Below, in pieces: positions 1 to 8,760 of a stretch of DNA of 64,000 bases (positions are counted from its first letter, which is position 1; each line of letters begins with the position of its first letter). A program made the position numbers and the translations under genes. Location of the stretch: positions 434,001 through 498,000 of the forward strand of contig NZ_JAKJXE010000002.1 in the NCBI RefSeq assembly GCF_021728295.1. Direction: 5' to 3'. This DNA is from Pseudomonas petrae. Lineage in GTDB: Bacteria > Pseudomonadota > Gammaproteobacteria > Pseudomonadales > Pseudomonadaceae. The notes beneath the pieces are model-generated. The model did no database searches. It worked only from the letters and a program-made list of their open reading frames with translations, and was not told the DNA's origin.

Positions 1-273
1 CGCAATGCCCAAGCGCCGGCCTTGATGATTGACGATGGCAACCATCTCCAGCGGATCATGCCGGGAGACGTCATGCTCACCCAGCAACGATCGCAGCTCA
101 ATCAGTGGCAGCGCCATCCCGCGCAGGCTGAACATGCCGAGCAATGCACCGCCTTGCAGCGGATGAGGCTGCAGCCGGGTGGGCCAGTTGATCACCTGCT
201 CCAGTGCCTGGGCGTCAATCGCAACTTCCAGCTCGCCGAGCTTGACTACCCCGAAAGCAAGGGCGTCGCTCAT
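1..273 (-). CDS. CheW-like chemotaxis coupling protein (partial, cut by window edge)
   Basis: The first 91 codons are visible; the rest lies beyond base 1. The protein starts MSDALAFGVVKLGELEVAID and carries the CheW-type segment 'MFSLRGMALPLIELRSLLG', typical of the fold that couples chemoreceptors to the CheA kinase. Its ATG at 271-273 overlaps the TGA of the receptor gene upstream (270-272), so the two are translationally coupled and this protein probably serves that receptor. With only the N-terminal part visible, a CheV-like or longer fusion protein cannot be excluded. Confidence 0.75.
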   Translation of the reverse strand, partial: MSDALAFGVVKLGELEVAIDAQALEQVINWPTRLQPHPLQGGALLGMFSLRGMALPLIELRSLLGEHDVSRHDPLEMVAIVNHQGRRLGIA

Positions 274-2036
274 AGGCTTTCAACCTGGCCTGGGGCGCTC
301 AAGCCTTTGCCCAACCCGGTCGCCAACTTGATACGGTTGAGTTCGCCGATCAGTTCAGATACCCGCTCAGCCAGATGATGCTGTTCTTGCGTGGCCGCGC
401 CGATGGTCGTCATCGCTCCGTTGGTCTTTTCAACCCCGGCAACGATCCGCTCGAACGCACTGCCCGCGCTGCGGGAAATCTCGCTGCCTGAATTGATGCG
501 GCGGACCGTTTCCTGAATCAATTTGTTGATTTTAGTGGTGGCTTGCGAGGATTTTTCAGCGAGCTTGCGCACTTCGTCGGCCACCACTGAAAAGCCCAGA
601 CCATGCTCACCCGCCCGCGCCGCTTCAATCGCGGCATTGAACGCGAGCATGTTGGTCTGACCGGCGATCGTGCTGATCACCTCAATGATTTCCTGGATGT
701 CTTCTGCCGATTTACCGATGGTGTCCATCGCCGCCGACGCCTCGTTCAGGGTCTGGGAACCGCGCTGGGCTTCATCCTGAGTAATGCGTGCCTGATCATT
801 GGCGTCGCCAGTGGTTTTGACCACTTCGGCAATGGCCTCCATCAGACGAGTGACTGACTCATCCATTGCCTGGGTCTTGGCTTCAATGGCTTCTTCCAGC
901 TCGACCTGGACGGTAATGTCGGTGGCGAACTTGACCACCTTATAGGGTTGCCCCACCGCATTGAACACAGGGTTATACGTTGCCTGAATCCAGATTTTCT
1001 GACCGTATTTGCTGAGGCGCATAAAGCGCCCGGTGAAGAACTTGCCGCTGCTCAGCGCGCCCCAGAATTCACGATAAGGCGTGGTCTTGACGTACTCGGG
1101 TTCGCAAAACAGCGAATGATGCCGGTCCTTCAATTCCTCCATCCGGTAACCCAGCAAATCCAGGAAGTTAGCGTTGGCCGAGAGAATATTGCCGCTCAGG
1201 TCGAACTCGATCACGCCCTGGGCGCGGTTGATAGCGTTGACCTTGCCTTCGTGCTCCATCGTACGAAGTTTGGTGTCTGTCACGTCGGTAGCAAACTTGA
1301 GGATTTTGTAGGTACGCCCCTGGGCATCAAGGATCGGGTTATAGGACGCTTGAATCCAGACATCCCGACCGTCCTTGCTCAGGCGCTTGTACTCGTTGGA
1401 GTCGTACTCCCCCTTGCCAAGCTTCTCCCAGAACTCGCGGTAAACCAGGGAGGCCGCGTATTCAGGTTCACAGAACATCCGGTGATGTTGGCCCACGACT
1501 TCTTCCAGGGTGTAACCCATGGCCGAGAGAAACTTACTGTTGGCGGTTAGCACATACCCTTCAGGCGTGAACTCGATCAGCGCCTGGGAACGCTCAATCG
1601 CCTCGATTTTGCTTTCCCACTCGGCATTGCGATTGCGCGCCTCAGTGACATCGCTGGCAAATTTGACGATCTTGAATGGCTTGCCGTTGTTGTCCATCAC
1701 CGGGTTGTAAGTGGCCTGCAACCAGATCTGGCGGCCGTCCTTGGCCTGACGCTGATACTGGCCGGCGTCAAAATTGCCGGTCCCCAACTTCTCCCAAAAC
1801 ATCAGGTATTCCTTGCTGGTCGCATAGTCGGGCATGCAAAACAGCCGGTGATGGCGCCCACGAATTTCTTCGAGGTCGTAACCCATGCAATCGAGGAAGT
1901 TCTGGTTGGCGTACAGCACGTTCCCCTGCAGATCGAATTCGATCACGGCCTGGGAGCGGTCGATCGCGCTCAGCAGGGAGTTCAAGTCAGCGCCGGCCTG
2001 GGCCAGTTCTGCGGCTGGGTTCACATTATTGTTCAT
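270..2036 (-). CDS. Soluble methyl-accepting chemotaxis protein with three PAS domains
   Basis: A 588-residue receptor without signal peptide or membrane segment, so cytoplasmic. Three closely similar PAS/PAC units follow one another (about 22-132, 144-254 and 266-376). Each has a 'Q-IEF-GN-L-AN-FL-MGY' start, an 'HH-LFC-P-Y' stretch and a 'W-QA-YNP' strand, suggesting internal duplication. The C-terminal part (about 400-575) is the MCP signalling hairpin, with the tip around '[19 protein letters not shown]'. The layout resembles the biofilm-dispersal receptor BdlA of P. aeruginosa, which as I recall has two PAS domains. The ligand could be heme, flavin or a small molecule; the sequence does not say. 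It overlaps the following CheW-like gene by four bases. Confidence 0.9.
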   Translation of the reverse strand: MNNNVNPAAELAQAGADLNSLLSAIDRSQAVIEFDLQGNVLYANQNFLDCMGYDLEEIRGRHHRLFCMPDYATSKEYLMFWEKLGTGNFDAGQYQRQAKDGRQIWLQATYNPVMDNNGKPFKIVKFASDVTEARNRNAEWESKIEAIERSQALIEFTPEGYVLTANSKFLSAMGYTLEEVVGQHHRMFCEPEYAASLVYREFWEKLGKGEYDSNEYKRLSKDGRDVWIQASYNPILDAQGRTYKILKFATDVTDTKLRTMEHEGKVNAINRAQGVIEFDLSGNILSANANFLDLLGYRMEELKDRHHSLFCEPEYVKTTPYREFWGALSSGKFFTGRFMRLSKYGQKIWIQATYNPVFNAVGQPYKVVKFATDITVQVELEEAIEAKTQAMDESVTRLMEAIAEVVKTTGDANDQARITQDEAQRGSQTLNEASAAMDTIGKSAEDIQEIIEVISTIAGQTNMLAFNAAIEAARAGEHGLGFSVVADEVRKLAEKSSQATTKINKLIQETVRRINSGSEISRSAGSAFERIVAGVEKTNGAMTTIGAATQEQHHLAERVSELIGELNRIKLATGLGKGLSAPGQVESL

Positions 2037-2583
2037 GGGGCAGGTCCGCTAAATGATGGTGAGTGGGCGGGACTCCTTCCCTGAAAGTGATAAGCAACCG
2101 CTGCTCACTGACTGTGAGACTCGCTCAGGCCAGACACACGGGGGGCTTATGTACGACTTGACGCCTCAGATACATCGATCGGCAGAGAGTACTAAAAACT
2201 TTAGCAAAAGTTGTACATTTGTTTATCCTTGTACAGGTTTGAGCATTCAGGCAGCGGTGCGGCACCCTACCAAAGACTGGCGGTCTGCCCGCTCAACGCG
2301 TGGTAAGGTTTTCGGGCACAGGTGCCATGGAGCGACATTCCTATCGGCTCAAGGTACTATGATGTCGTATTGGAATCACGGAAAGGCTTCATTCCCTCAT
2401 TCCCTCGTGTCGCGCAGATCGTTCGCCATGTTGCCCTATTGAACGTCAGCAACACGCCGATACCGAAACTGCCAACCGGCTTGCCAGGGGCTGCAGTTCT
2501 CCCACCCAGCCGCTCCTGGTTGCTCGATTTCTACGCCTGTCGAACGTCCGCCTGGCACTTCGTCCCTCTTTCAGGTAATGCAT
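2037..2583. promoter_or_regulatory. Divergent intergenic region between the PAS receptor and the GGDEF-EAL gene
   Basis: This 547-bp gap separates two divergently transcribed signalling genes and should hold both promoters. It is richer in A/T around 2190-2240. The heptamer TTGTACA occurs twice there, at 2211-2217 and 2229-2235, in the same orientation 18 bp apart. No convincing gene is seen in any frame. I cannot assign the repeat to a known regulator. Confidence 0.35.
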
Positions 2584-4839
2584 ATGCCCAAGGCTCACCT
2601 CGGTTTAAAGAATCATGAAGTTCTGGGGCATTTCCTGGACGCAGCCTCTCACCTGACCGGGGCGGTGGGCGCCATCCTGATATTACGAGACGAAGAGCTG
2701 TGGCACACGGTAGCGACCTGTGGCGCCGCGCCGGCGGTGCGCGCAGACGCAATCACCGGTGGCTGGTTAAAGATGGTGTTGTCCTACGGGGACGTTGTCG
2801 ACGTTGGCGAGGCCATGCCCGCCGACGCTGCGCTGCCTGCCGGGCTTGATCAGGTTGTCAACGAGTCGCTGGTCTGCGTTGCCATCAGAGATGGCGACGC
2901 GGTCCTGACCGGTGCGGTACTGATGACGATCCCGCTTCCCCATAAACGACTCAGCGCCGCGCATATCTATGGCGTGCAAACCCATGCAGCCGATCTGTAC
3001 GACTCCCTCAAGACGAACCCGACACAAGCGGCCGGCGGATCAGAGGTCATTGAGCGCCTGCGCTTGCTGGAGTCAGTGGTGGTCAACGCGAAGGACGCCA
3101 TCCTGATCACCGAAGCAGAACCCATCGATTTGCCAGGACCGCGCATCGTGTACTGCAATCCGGCGTTCCTGACCACTACCGGCTTCAGCTTCGAAGAAGT
3201 CATCGGAAAGACGCCCCGGATTCTGCAATGTGCGGAGACAGACCGTGCCACGCTTCAGCAGATCAGGGCGGCGTTGCAACGCTGGGATCCCGTCGAGGTC
3301 GAGCTGATCAACACGCGTCGAGACGGGACCAAGTTCTGGGTGCAGCTGAGTATCGTACCGGTCGCCAACGAGAAAGGCTGGTTCACCCATTGGGTTTCCG
3401 TACAACGCGACATCACCGAACGAAAAGACGCAGAGCAGCTCTTTCGGCAAGCCCAGCTCGACCGTGAGGAGCGCCTGGCGCTTGAGTCGCGGCTGATCGA
3501 GCGAGAGCGCATTCAGGACGAACTCTCGTACGCCGCGTTCCATGACGAGCTGACGAGGCTCAAGAACCGGGGCTATTTCATGGCCCGCATCCATTCTGCC
3601 CTGAGCAATGGAAACGTCGGTGACCCCGGCGCGGCCACGGTGTTGTATCTGGATCTGGATCGCTTCAAATACGTCAACGACGGCATGGGGCACCATGCCG
3701 GCGACATCTTGCTCAAAAGCGTTGCACAACGCCTGAGCGAATGCATTGATCCCAGTGCGGTGATCGCCCGCATCGGTGGAGACGAGTTCGCGATACTGCT
3801 GACCGACAAAGGCCACCAGGAACAAGCAATCGAGACCGCCAAGCGAGTGACCCACGCACTCAGCTTGCCTACCGCCATCGACGGGCAACAACTCTTTATC
3901 TCCTGCAGCATCGGCATTGCGACGCTGGATGTGCAACACAACACCGCCGAAGACCTGATCCGTGATGCGGACGTGGCCATGTACGCCGCCAAAAAGAAGG
4001 GCCGTGGCAGCTGGGCCGTTTTCGACCTGTCAATGCGCCAGGCATCGATCGACATGCTGGTGATGCAGAATGCGCTCAAGCACGCGATTACCCGCGATGA
4101 GTTCTATCTGGTGTATCAACCGATATTTTCCATCACCACTGAGAAGATCGTGGGCGTTGAAGCATTGGTAAGGTGGCGCCACTCGACCTTGGGTAATATC
4201 GCGCCGGATGTGTTCATTGGCGTGGCCGAGGATATTGGCGTCATTCGCGATATTGGCGAGTGGGTCATGCGCAACGCGTGTCGCGAAGTCAAGAAATGGG
4301 GTGACGCTGCCGGGCCGAGCACTATCAAGCTAAACGTCAACGTATCGGGTGTTGAACTCAACCGCAGAGATTTCGCCCTTCAGGTCGCCGAAATCATTGC
4401 AGAGACGGAATTTGATGCCCGTGCCTTGCAGATCGAAATCACCGAGTCAGTGTTCCTGCATGAACCGGAGATGGTGGCCAAAACGCTCGAAGACCTTCGC
4501 GCTCAGGGCATCCGGATCGCGCTGGACGATTTCGGTACCGGCTACAGCTCTCTGGGCTACATCGACCGATACCCAATCGACGCCATCAAGATTGATCGGT
4601 CATTTGTCTCGCGCATGATGAAACACGAGCGCAGCGTGGCCATCGTCCAAAGTATCCTGTCTCTGGGCGAGGCACTGGACCTGGCGATTGTCGCTGAGGG
4701 CGTCGAGACGCCTGGCCAACTCGACCAGCTCAGGGAGTTGGACTGCCCTTATGCTCAAGGTTTTCTGCTCAGTCCACCGGTGCTGGCCGAGGATGTTCTG
4801 GCGTTGCTGGTTGCGAGCAGGCGCCAGGCACTTCCCTGA
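2584..4839 (+). CDS. GAF-PAS-GGDEF-EAL cyclic-di-GMP signalling protein
   Basis: A cytoplasmic protein of about 751 residues that can in principle make and break cyclic-di-GMP. An N-terminal GAF-like region (about 5-145) is followed by a PAS/PAC domain (about 160-275) and a short coiled coil. A GGDEF domain follows with intact 'RIGGDEFAIL' near residue 398, then an EAL domain with 'EALVRW' near 525 and 'DDFGTGYSSL'. Catalytic motifs of both output domains are present; no RxxD inhibitory site is seen at the usual place before GGDEF. The PAS resembles LOV domains ('RILQCAETDRATLQQIR') but has no cysteine at the photoactive position. An ATG at 2578 is also possible; 2584 is preferred because AGG at 2573-2575 is then suitably spaced. 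Confidence 0.9.
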   Translation: MPKAHLGLKNHEVLGHFLDAASHLTGAVGAILILRDEELWHTVATCGAAPAVRADAITGGWLKMVLSYGDVVDVGEAMPADAALPAGLDQVVNESLVCVAIRDGDAVLTGAVLMTIPLPHKRLSAAHIYGVQTHAADLYDSLKTNPTQAAGGSEVIERLRLLESVVVNAKDAILITEAEPIDLPGPRIVYCNPAFLTTTGFSFEEVIGKTPRILQCAETDRATLQQIRAALQRWDPVEVELINTRRDGTKFWVQLSIVPVANEKGWFTHWVSVQRDITERKDAEQLFRQAQLDREERLALESRLIERERIQDELSYAAFHDELTRLKNRGYFMARIHSALSNGNVGDPGAATVLYLDLDRFKYVNDGMGHHAGDILLKSVAQRLSECIDPSAVIARIGGDEFAILLTDKGHQEQAIETAKRVTHALSLPTAIDGQQLFISCSIGIATLDVQHNTAEDLIRDADVAMYAAKKKGRGSWAVFDLSMRQASIDMLVMQNALKHAITRDEFYLVYQPIFSITTEKIVGVEALVRWRHSTLGNIAPDVFIGVAEDIGVIRDIGEWVMRNACREVKKWGDAAGPSTIKLNVNVSGVELNRRDFALQVAEIIAETEFDARALQIEITESVFLHEPEMVAKTLEDLRAQGIRIALDDFGTGYSSLGYIDRYPIDAIKIDRSFVSRMMKHERSVAIVQSILSLGEALDLAIVAEGVETPGQLDQLRELDCPYAQGFLLSPPVLAEDVLALLVASRRQALP

Positions 4840-4944
4840 TGCCTCAGTTACTTGAATATGCCGTGGCTGTCAGCCTATACAGGAATTTGTGCGCTCACTA
4901 AACACCTCGTGAGGTCGGCGCCAGCGGCGTGTCGCGCGGAATCT

Positions 4945-5553
4945 TCAGAGGACTTTGTATATTGCCGAAACCACCTGCAGGGTTGCGTCTTCGATCAGCC
5001 CTTCGTTTCGGCACAAGACCCAGCCGTTATCTGAAACCGCCCGCTCAAACGCCTCAGTGCAAACAGCGTGTTCCTCCAGCGTATGAATCACCGTACTGCT
5101 CAACCCACGCCGGCGTGCCGCTGCCCTCGCCCATGAAATCTCAGCCGCAGTGACGACACCGACATGCAAGTCCGGGACTCGAACGTCCAGGTCAATGTTC
5201 AACTGCAGAATTTCTGCGAACGGGATTAGCCGGCGAAACGCGGCATCCGAGGGGTACCAGCGATCAATCAGGATGATGCTGTCGGCTGGCTGTTTGGTCA
5301 GCACGTACCTGGAAATCCAGCCACGGCTGGCGGCCAGGCGCTTACAGACCTCCCACTCGAGATCCCGGTCTGGATGTCTGACCAGTCGGTTGACGAGCGC
5401 CATTGTTTCACCCCGATGGGGGTCACTTTTGCTCTCGCACAGCCGGATCACTTTCGTGTTGTCGGCCCTCAGTGATGTCGTGACGGCCTCCAACAGGGTG
5501 GTTTTACCGACACCCTTTGGCCCATCCAGGGAAACAAACAGAGGACGATTCAT
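4945..5553 (-). CDS. P-loop nucleotide kinase-like protein (thymidylate kinase family)
   Basis: A 202-residue protein opening with a Walker A loop 'LDGPKGVGKTTLLEAV' at about residues 9-24, as in dTMP kinases and deoxynucleoside kinases. 'IILIDRWYPSDAAFRR' near residue 93 matches the 'DR(W/Y)' strand that contacts substrate in those enzymes. The C-terminal half is divergent and arginine-rich ('WARAAARRRG'), perhaps a LID-like segment. It is not the housekeeping tmk, whose usual neighbours are absent. It converges with the GGDEF-EAL gene and has no operon partner. The substrate is unknown. Confidence 0.65.
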   Translation of the reverse strand: MNRPLFVSLDGPKGVGKTTLLEAVTTSLRADNTKVIRLCESKSDPHRGETMALVNRLVRHPDRDLEWEVCKRLAASRGWISRYVLTKQPADSIILIDRWYPSDAAFRRLIPFAEILQLNIDLDVRVPDLHVGVVTAAEISWARAAARRRGLSSTVIHTLEEHAVCTEAFERAVSDNGWVLCRNEGLIEDATLQVVSAIYKVL

Positions 5554-5599
5554 GCTTCACACGACGATCGATAGACGACTTTTTTCTTTGCCCTGCCCG

Positions 5600-5631
5600 T
5601 TCACAGAGGCCGCTCGGTGCGGCTCTGTGAA
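5600..5631. terminator. Hairpin between the kinase-like gene and glutathione peroxidase
   Basis: Arms TTCACAGA and TCTGTGAA plus inner GCCGC/GCGGC close on a TCGGT loop, with one bulged G. It lies just downstream of the glutathione peroxidase stop on the minus strand, so it may end or protect that mRNA. No U-tract follows on either strand, so a factor-independent terminator is not proven. Confidence 0.45.
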
Positions 5632-5676
5632 TCGAGTGCAGGACGCTCGCGCGCAGGCGTTATGCCGGCTAAAACG

Positions 5677-6222
5677 TCAGGCGCTCAGGGCCTCATCAAT
5701 GGCGGCGGTCAGACGTGGATCATCTGCTGTCACATCCGGCGCAAAGCGGCCGATCACCTTGCCGTCACGCCCGATCAGGAACTTCTCGAAATTCCACAGC
5801 ACTTCCGTGCCTGCGCCGCTTTCAATACCGTAGCCCTTGAGGCGTTCACGGAACGGCCCGTCGCCGGTGGCAGCGGGCTGGGCGGCGGTGAGTTCGCGAT
5901 AAAGCGGATGCGTATCGTCGCCAGCGACAGAGATCTTCGAGAACAACGGGAAGTGCACGTCGTAGGTGGTCGAGCAAAACGACTGGATGTCGCTGTCGCT
6001 GCCAGGCTCCTGCTCCTTGAAGTTGTTGGCCGGAAAGCCCAGCACTTCAAGTCCGGCTTCTTTCTTGCCCTGGTAAAGGCTTTCAAGCCCTTCGTATTGC
6101 GGCGTCAGCCCGCATTTGGACGCCACGTTCACCACCAGCAGCACTTTGCCTTGATACTGGCCCAGGTTGGCTGGCGTGCCATCGATTTGCTTGAGGGGAA
6201 TGTCGTACAGAGAATCGGTCAT
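5677..6222 (-). CDS. Glutathione peroxidase family thiol peroxidase
   Basis: A 181-residue cytoplasmic peroxidase that reduces hydrogen peroxide or organic peroxides using glutathione or thioredoxin. The active-site segment 'VNVASKCGLTPQYEGL' has cysteine, not selenocysteine, near residue 36. 'LGFPANNFKEQEPGSD' carries the conserved glutamine, and 'LWNFEKFLIGRDGKVIGRF' carries the Trp-Asn pair. The start at 6222 is chosen over an upstream in-frame ATG because it has a good ribosome site (AGGAG, six bases away) and gives the usual family length. It is transcribed alone. Confidence 0.93.
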   Translation of the reverse strand: MTDSLYDIPLKQIDGTPANLGQYQGKVLLVVNVASKCGLTPQYEGLESLYQGKKEAGLEVLGFPANNFKEQEPGSDSDIQSFCSTTYDVHFPLFSKISVAGDDTHPLYRELTAAQPAATGDGPFRERLKGYGIESGAGTEVLWNFEKFLIGRDGKVIGRFAPDVTADDPRLTAAIDEALSA

Positions 6223-6509
6223 GGGTGGCTCCTGTTTGCTGGGTTGATTCGCCTTGGGCTGACCATCACAGGCTGGCCTGCAGAGAGGCCTTAACGCGTG
6301 CGGCCGATGATTCATTCCTGAATCCCAAGTGTCACCCTAACCGCGAGGCACCCGGGCGTCGACCGGTAATGCGGCCCTCCCCCCGCTTCCGGTCAGGCAC
6401 AGACACCATTTCGGCGTCTGGGCATGATTCTTCGATAAACGGTACGAACCTATCTGCGAAGATGGCAGTCTGACATCACAATTATCTTTTTGGCCCTGCG
6501 AGGCCTGCC

Positions 6510-8093
6510 ATGACTGACCTGCACCGCCGCAACCCTTATCGCCTGCCTGTACTGCTGCTGATCGCACTGTCTACCGTGGTCGGACTTTCCATCCTGTGGG
6601 AATTCAGGCTGGAAGCCTGGGTCATGCACTGGCTCGCCCTGCCGTATGACGCTGACTTTGAAGATGCCGAAAGGTGGCGATTCGTACTGACCGCCACGGG
6701 GTTTTCGCTGATTTCAATGCTCATCCCGACCATCATGCTCAGGCGCCTGATCGCGAACACGCGATCAAGCTATCGCCGACTGAAGCAGGCACAAGCGAAG
6801 ACTGAAACCCTGGCCACCTACGACTCGCTCAGTGGGTTGATCAACCGGCGCATCTTCATGGAGATGGTCCGGAACCAGCTCGGTTTGAAGCGGCCTGCGG
6901 CGGTCATGCTCATCGATCTGGACCACTTCAAGGCGGTCAATGATCAGCACGGCCACGCCGCCGGCGACATTGTGCTGGTGGAGATTGCGCGCAGGCTCGA
7001 AGCTATCGCGGACGACAACGGCGGCGTTGCGGTGCGCCTGGGCGGTGATGAGTTCTGCCTGCTGTTTCTCAAGTTCAAACACCAGACAGAGCTGGGTCAG
7101 ATCGCCGAGGCGGCAGTGTTTCAGCTCAGCGCGCCATTGTCGTCCGCCGTCGAGCCTTCGGCGTTGGGCGCCACCATCGGCATTTCACGGTCGTGGACGG
7201 ACGCGCAGGATGCCTCGGCATTGCTGCACTGTGCCGACACCGCAATGTACCGCGGTAAGAAAGACGGGCGTTCGACCTACAACTTCTATGACAGCGAATA
7301 CGAGAAGCAGCGCCGGGCCCAGGCCGACCTTGAACTGGCACTGAGACGGGCAGTTGAAGCTGACGAAATCGTGCCCTTCTTTCAGCCGATCGTGGCACTC
7401 CCTTCTCAGGAGGTGGTGGGTTTTGAAGTCCTTGCGCGCTGGCCCAAGCCCGACGGCAGCACTGCAGCACCGGCCGACTTCATTCCGGTGCTTGAGCGCC
7501 TGGGATTGATCCCGGCCATGACCCGCTCGCTGATCAAGCAAGCCTGTCGCGCCGCCAATCGCTGGGACGATCACTTGCGTTTATCCATGAACGTCAGCGC
7601 GGGCATGGTGACCGACGCGCTGTTTCCCGATCAGCTGCTGGAGCAACTGCGGCAAGAGCATTTTGCGTTTCATCGCTTCGAAGTCGAAATCACCGAGGAA
7701 GCCCTGGTCGGCAATCTGGAGGTGGCGCGACAAAACCTGAGCAAGTTGCACGAGCACGGTATTACGGTCGCCCTGGATGACTTCGGCATCGGTTATTCAA
7801 GCCTGTACCACCTGACCCGCCTGTCCATCGACAAGATCAAAATAGACCGGTCGTTCTTTGAACCCGGGCAGACCGATCACCTGCCCATGGTCGAAGCGAT
7901 TCTGGGCATGGCGCGCAGCCTGAAAATGCAGGTCACGGCTGAGGGCGTCGAGGAATTTCACCTGCCCCATCTGCCGTCCTGGCTGGCCAACAGCGGATGC
8001 AATTACGCCCAGGGCTACCTGTATGGCCGTCCCAAGCCGGCTTCCAGCCTGTTTTGCTACACCCATTCATCGTTTGCGCAGCAGGCAGGCTGA
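6510..8093 (+). CDS. Membrane GGDEF-EAL cyclic-di-GMP protein
   Basis: 527 residues. Two N-terminal membrane helices (about 13-30 and 62-82) enclose a short periplasmic loop, followed by a helical linker, a GGDEF domain and an EAL domain. The cyclase motif is intact ('RLGGDEF' near residue 177). The phosphodiesterase signature reads EVLARW instead of EALxRW near 305, a common variant that keeps the catalytic glutamate; 'DDFGIGYSSLYHL' and 'IKIDRSF' are also present. The small periplasmic loop leaves little room for a classical ligand pocket. The sequence alone does not tell which activity dominates. Confidence 0.92.
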   Translation: MTDLHRRNPYRLPVLLLIALSTVVGLSILWEFRLEAWVMHWLALPYDADFEDAERWRFVLTATGFSLISMLIPTIMLRRLIANTRSSYRRLKQAQAKTETLATYDSLSGLINRRIFMEMVRNQLGLKRPAAVMLIDLDHFKAVNDQHGHAAGDIVLVEIARRLEAIADDNGGVAVRLGGDEFCLLFLKFKHQTELGQIAEAAVFQLSAPLSSAVEPSALGATIGISRSWTDAQDASALLHCADTAMYRGKKDGRSTYNFYDSEYEKQRRAQADLELALRRAVEADEIVPFFQPIVALPSQEVVGFEVLARWPKPDGSTAAPADFIPVLERLGLIPAMTRSLIKQACRAANRWDDHLRLSMNVSAGMVTDALFPDQLLEQLRQEHFAFHRFEVEITEEALVGNLEVARQNLSKLHEHGITVALDDFGIGYSSLYHLTRLSIDKIKIDRSFFEPGQTDHLPMVEAILGMARSLKMQVTAEGVEEFHLPHLPSWLANSGCNYAQGYLYGRPKPASSLFCYTHSSFAQQAG

Positions 8094-8280
8094 GGATTCA
8101 CCGGCATTTGCTCTGCCCATATCGTCTGCCCGCGGCGCCTGGTCATCGCTGTTCACGCATCCCGGTTTGAAATGCACTGAACGCTGAACGCGGCACTGAC
8201 TCCAAATCTTGCCCCGACGCTCACGGCCAACGAGTCCCGTCGGCGGGCATACGAATCATCTGCCAGATCAAGGAATCCCC

Positions 8281-8442
8281 ATGACCGATCCACGTAACGT
8301 CGCCCACGACAAAAAAGTGCAGCAAGAGAAAAAGAACCACGGCGAAGAAGTCGCACCGGATGCCGTGCACGCGCCGCAGCCAGGCATGAAGCCCGCGCTC
8401 AAGCACGACGATGATGCGACCGAGCAAGACGAACAGGCGTGA
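8281..8442 (+). CDS. Small hydrophilic protein of unknown function (53 aa)
   Basis: An ORF of 53 codons starting MTDPRNVAHDKKVQQEKKNH, preceded by a good ribosome site (AAGGAA, seven to eight bases upstream). The product is strongly charged, with Lys-rich and Asp/Glu-rich stretches, and lacks cysteine, a membrane segment or a signal peptide; it is probably disordered. It looks real because of the ribosome site and coding-like composition. No function is assignable. Confidence 0.65.
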   Translation: MTDPRNVAHDKKVQQEKKNHGEEVAPDAVHAPQPGMKPALKHDDDATEQDEQA

Positions 8443-8657
8443 ATCAGCCGTTGAACCGAGCTTGATAGCCCGTTTGGCGGCGCTGACTGACGTCAGCAGC
8501 CGCTCTATCGGCTCCCCGTGTTACTCGCCCCCGCCCCCTCTCCCCCAAAAAAACGCCTGTTGGCCTGCGCAAACTGGCGACTCTTGAGCAGATCAGCACC
8601 CCGTTAGTCAGCAAGGCGCTGAACCGCTATCGACTGGTTTTAGAGGTTCCGGGATTG

Positions 8658-8760
8658 GCAATCGACGCTTCGTCGCACTGGGCACCGATGGTTTCGGGTA
8701 GTCGGACACCCGCGAAGCGCTGCGCCGGCACTACGAAACCTTCGACGTGTTCAAGTTGAA
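8658..8760 (+). pseudogene. aceE: Decayed fragment of pyruvate dehydrogenase E1 (aceE) C-terminus
   Basis: Read from 8660 in the plus frame the bases encode 'NRRFVALGTDGFG', a stop, then 'SDTREALRRHYET'. This matches the strongly conserved AceE block 'LGTDGFGRSDTR-LR', with the arginine codon replaced by TAG at 8699-8701. Nothing else of aceE is recognisable, so this is a remnant of a lost or partly copied gene. The convergent AraC-family gene reads through its last bases, which probably supplied that protein's final residues. Confidence 0.6.
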
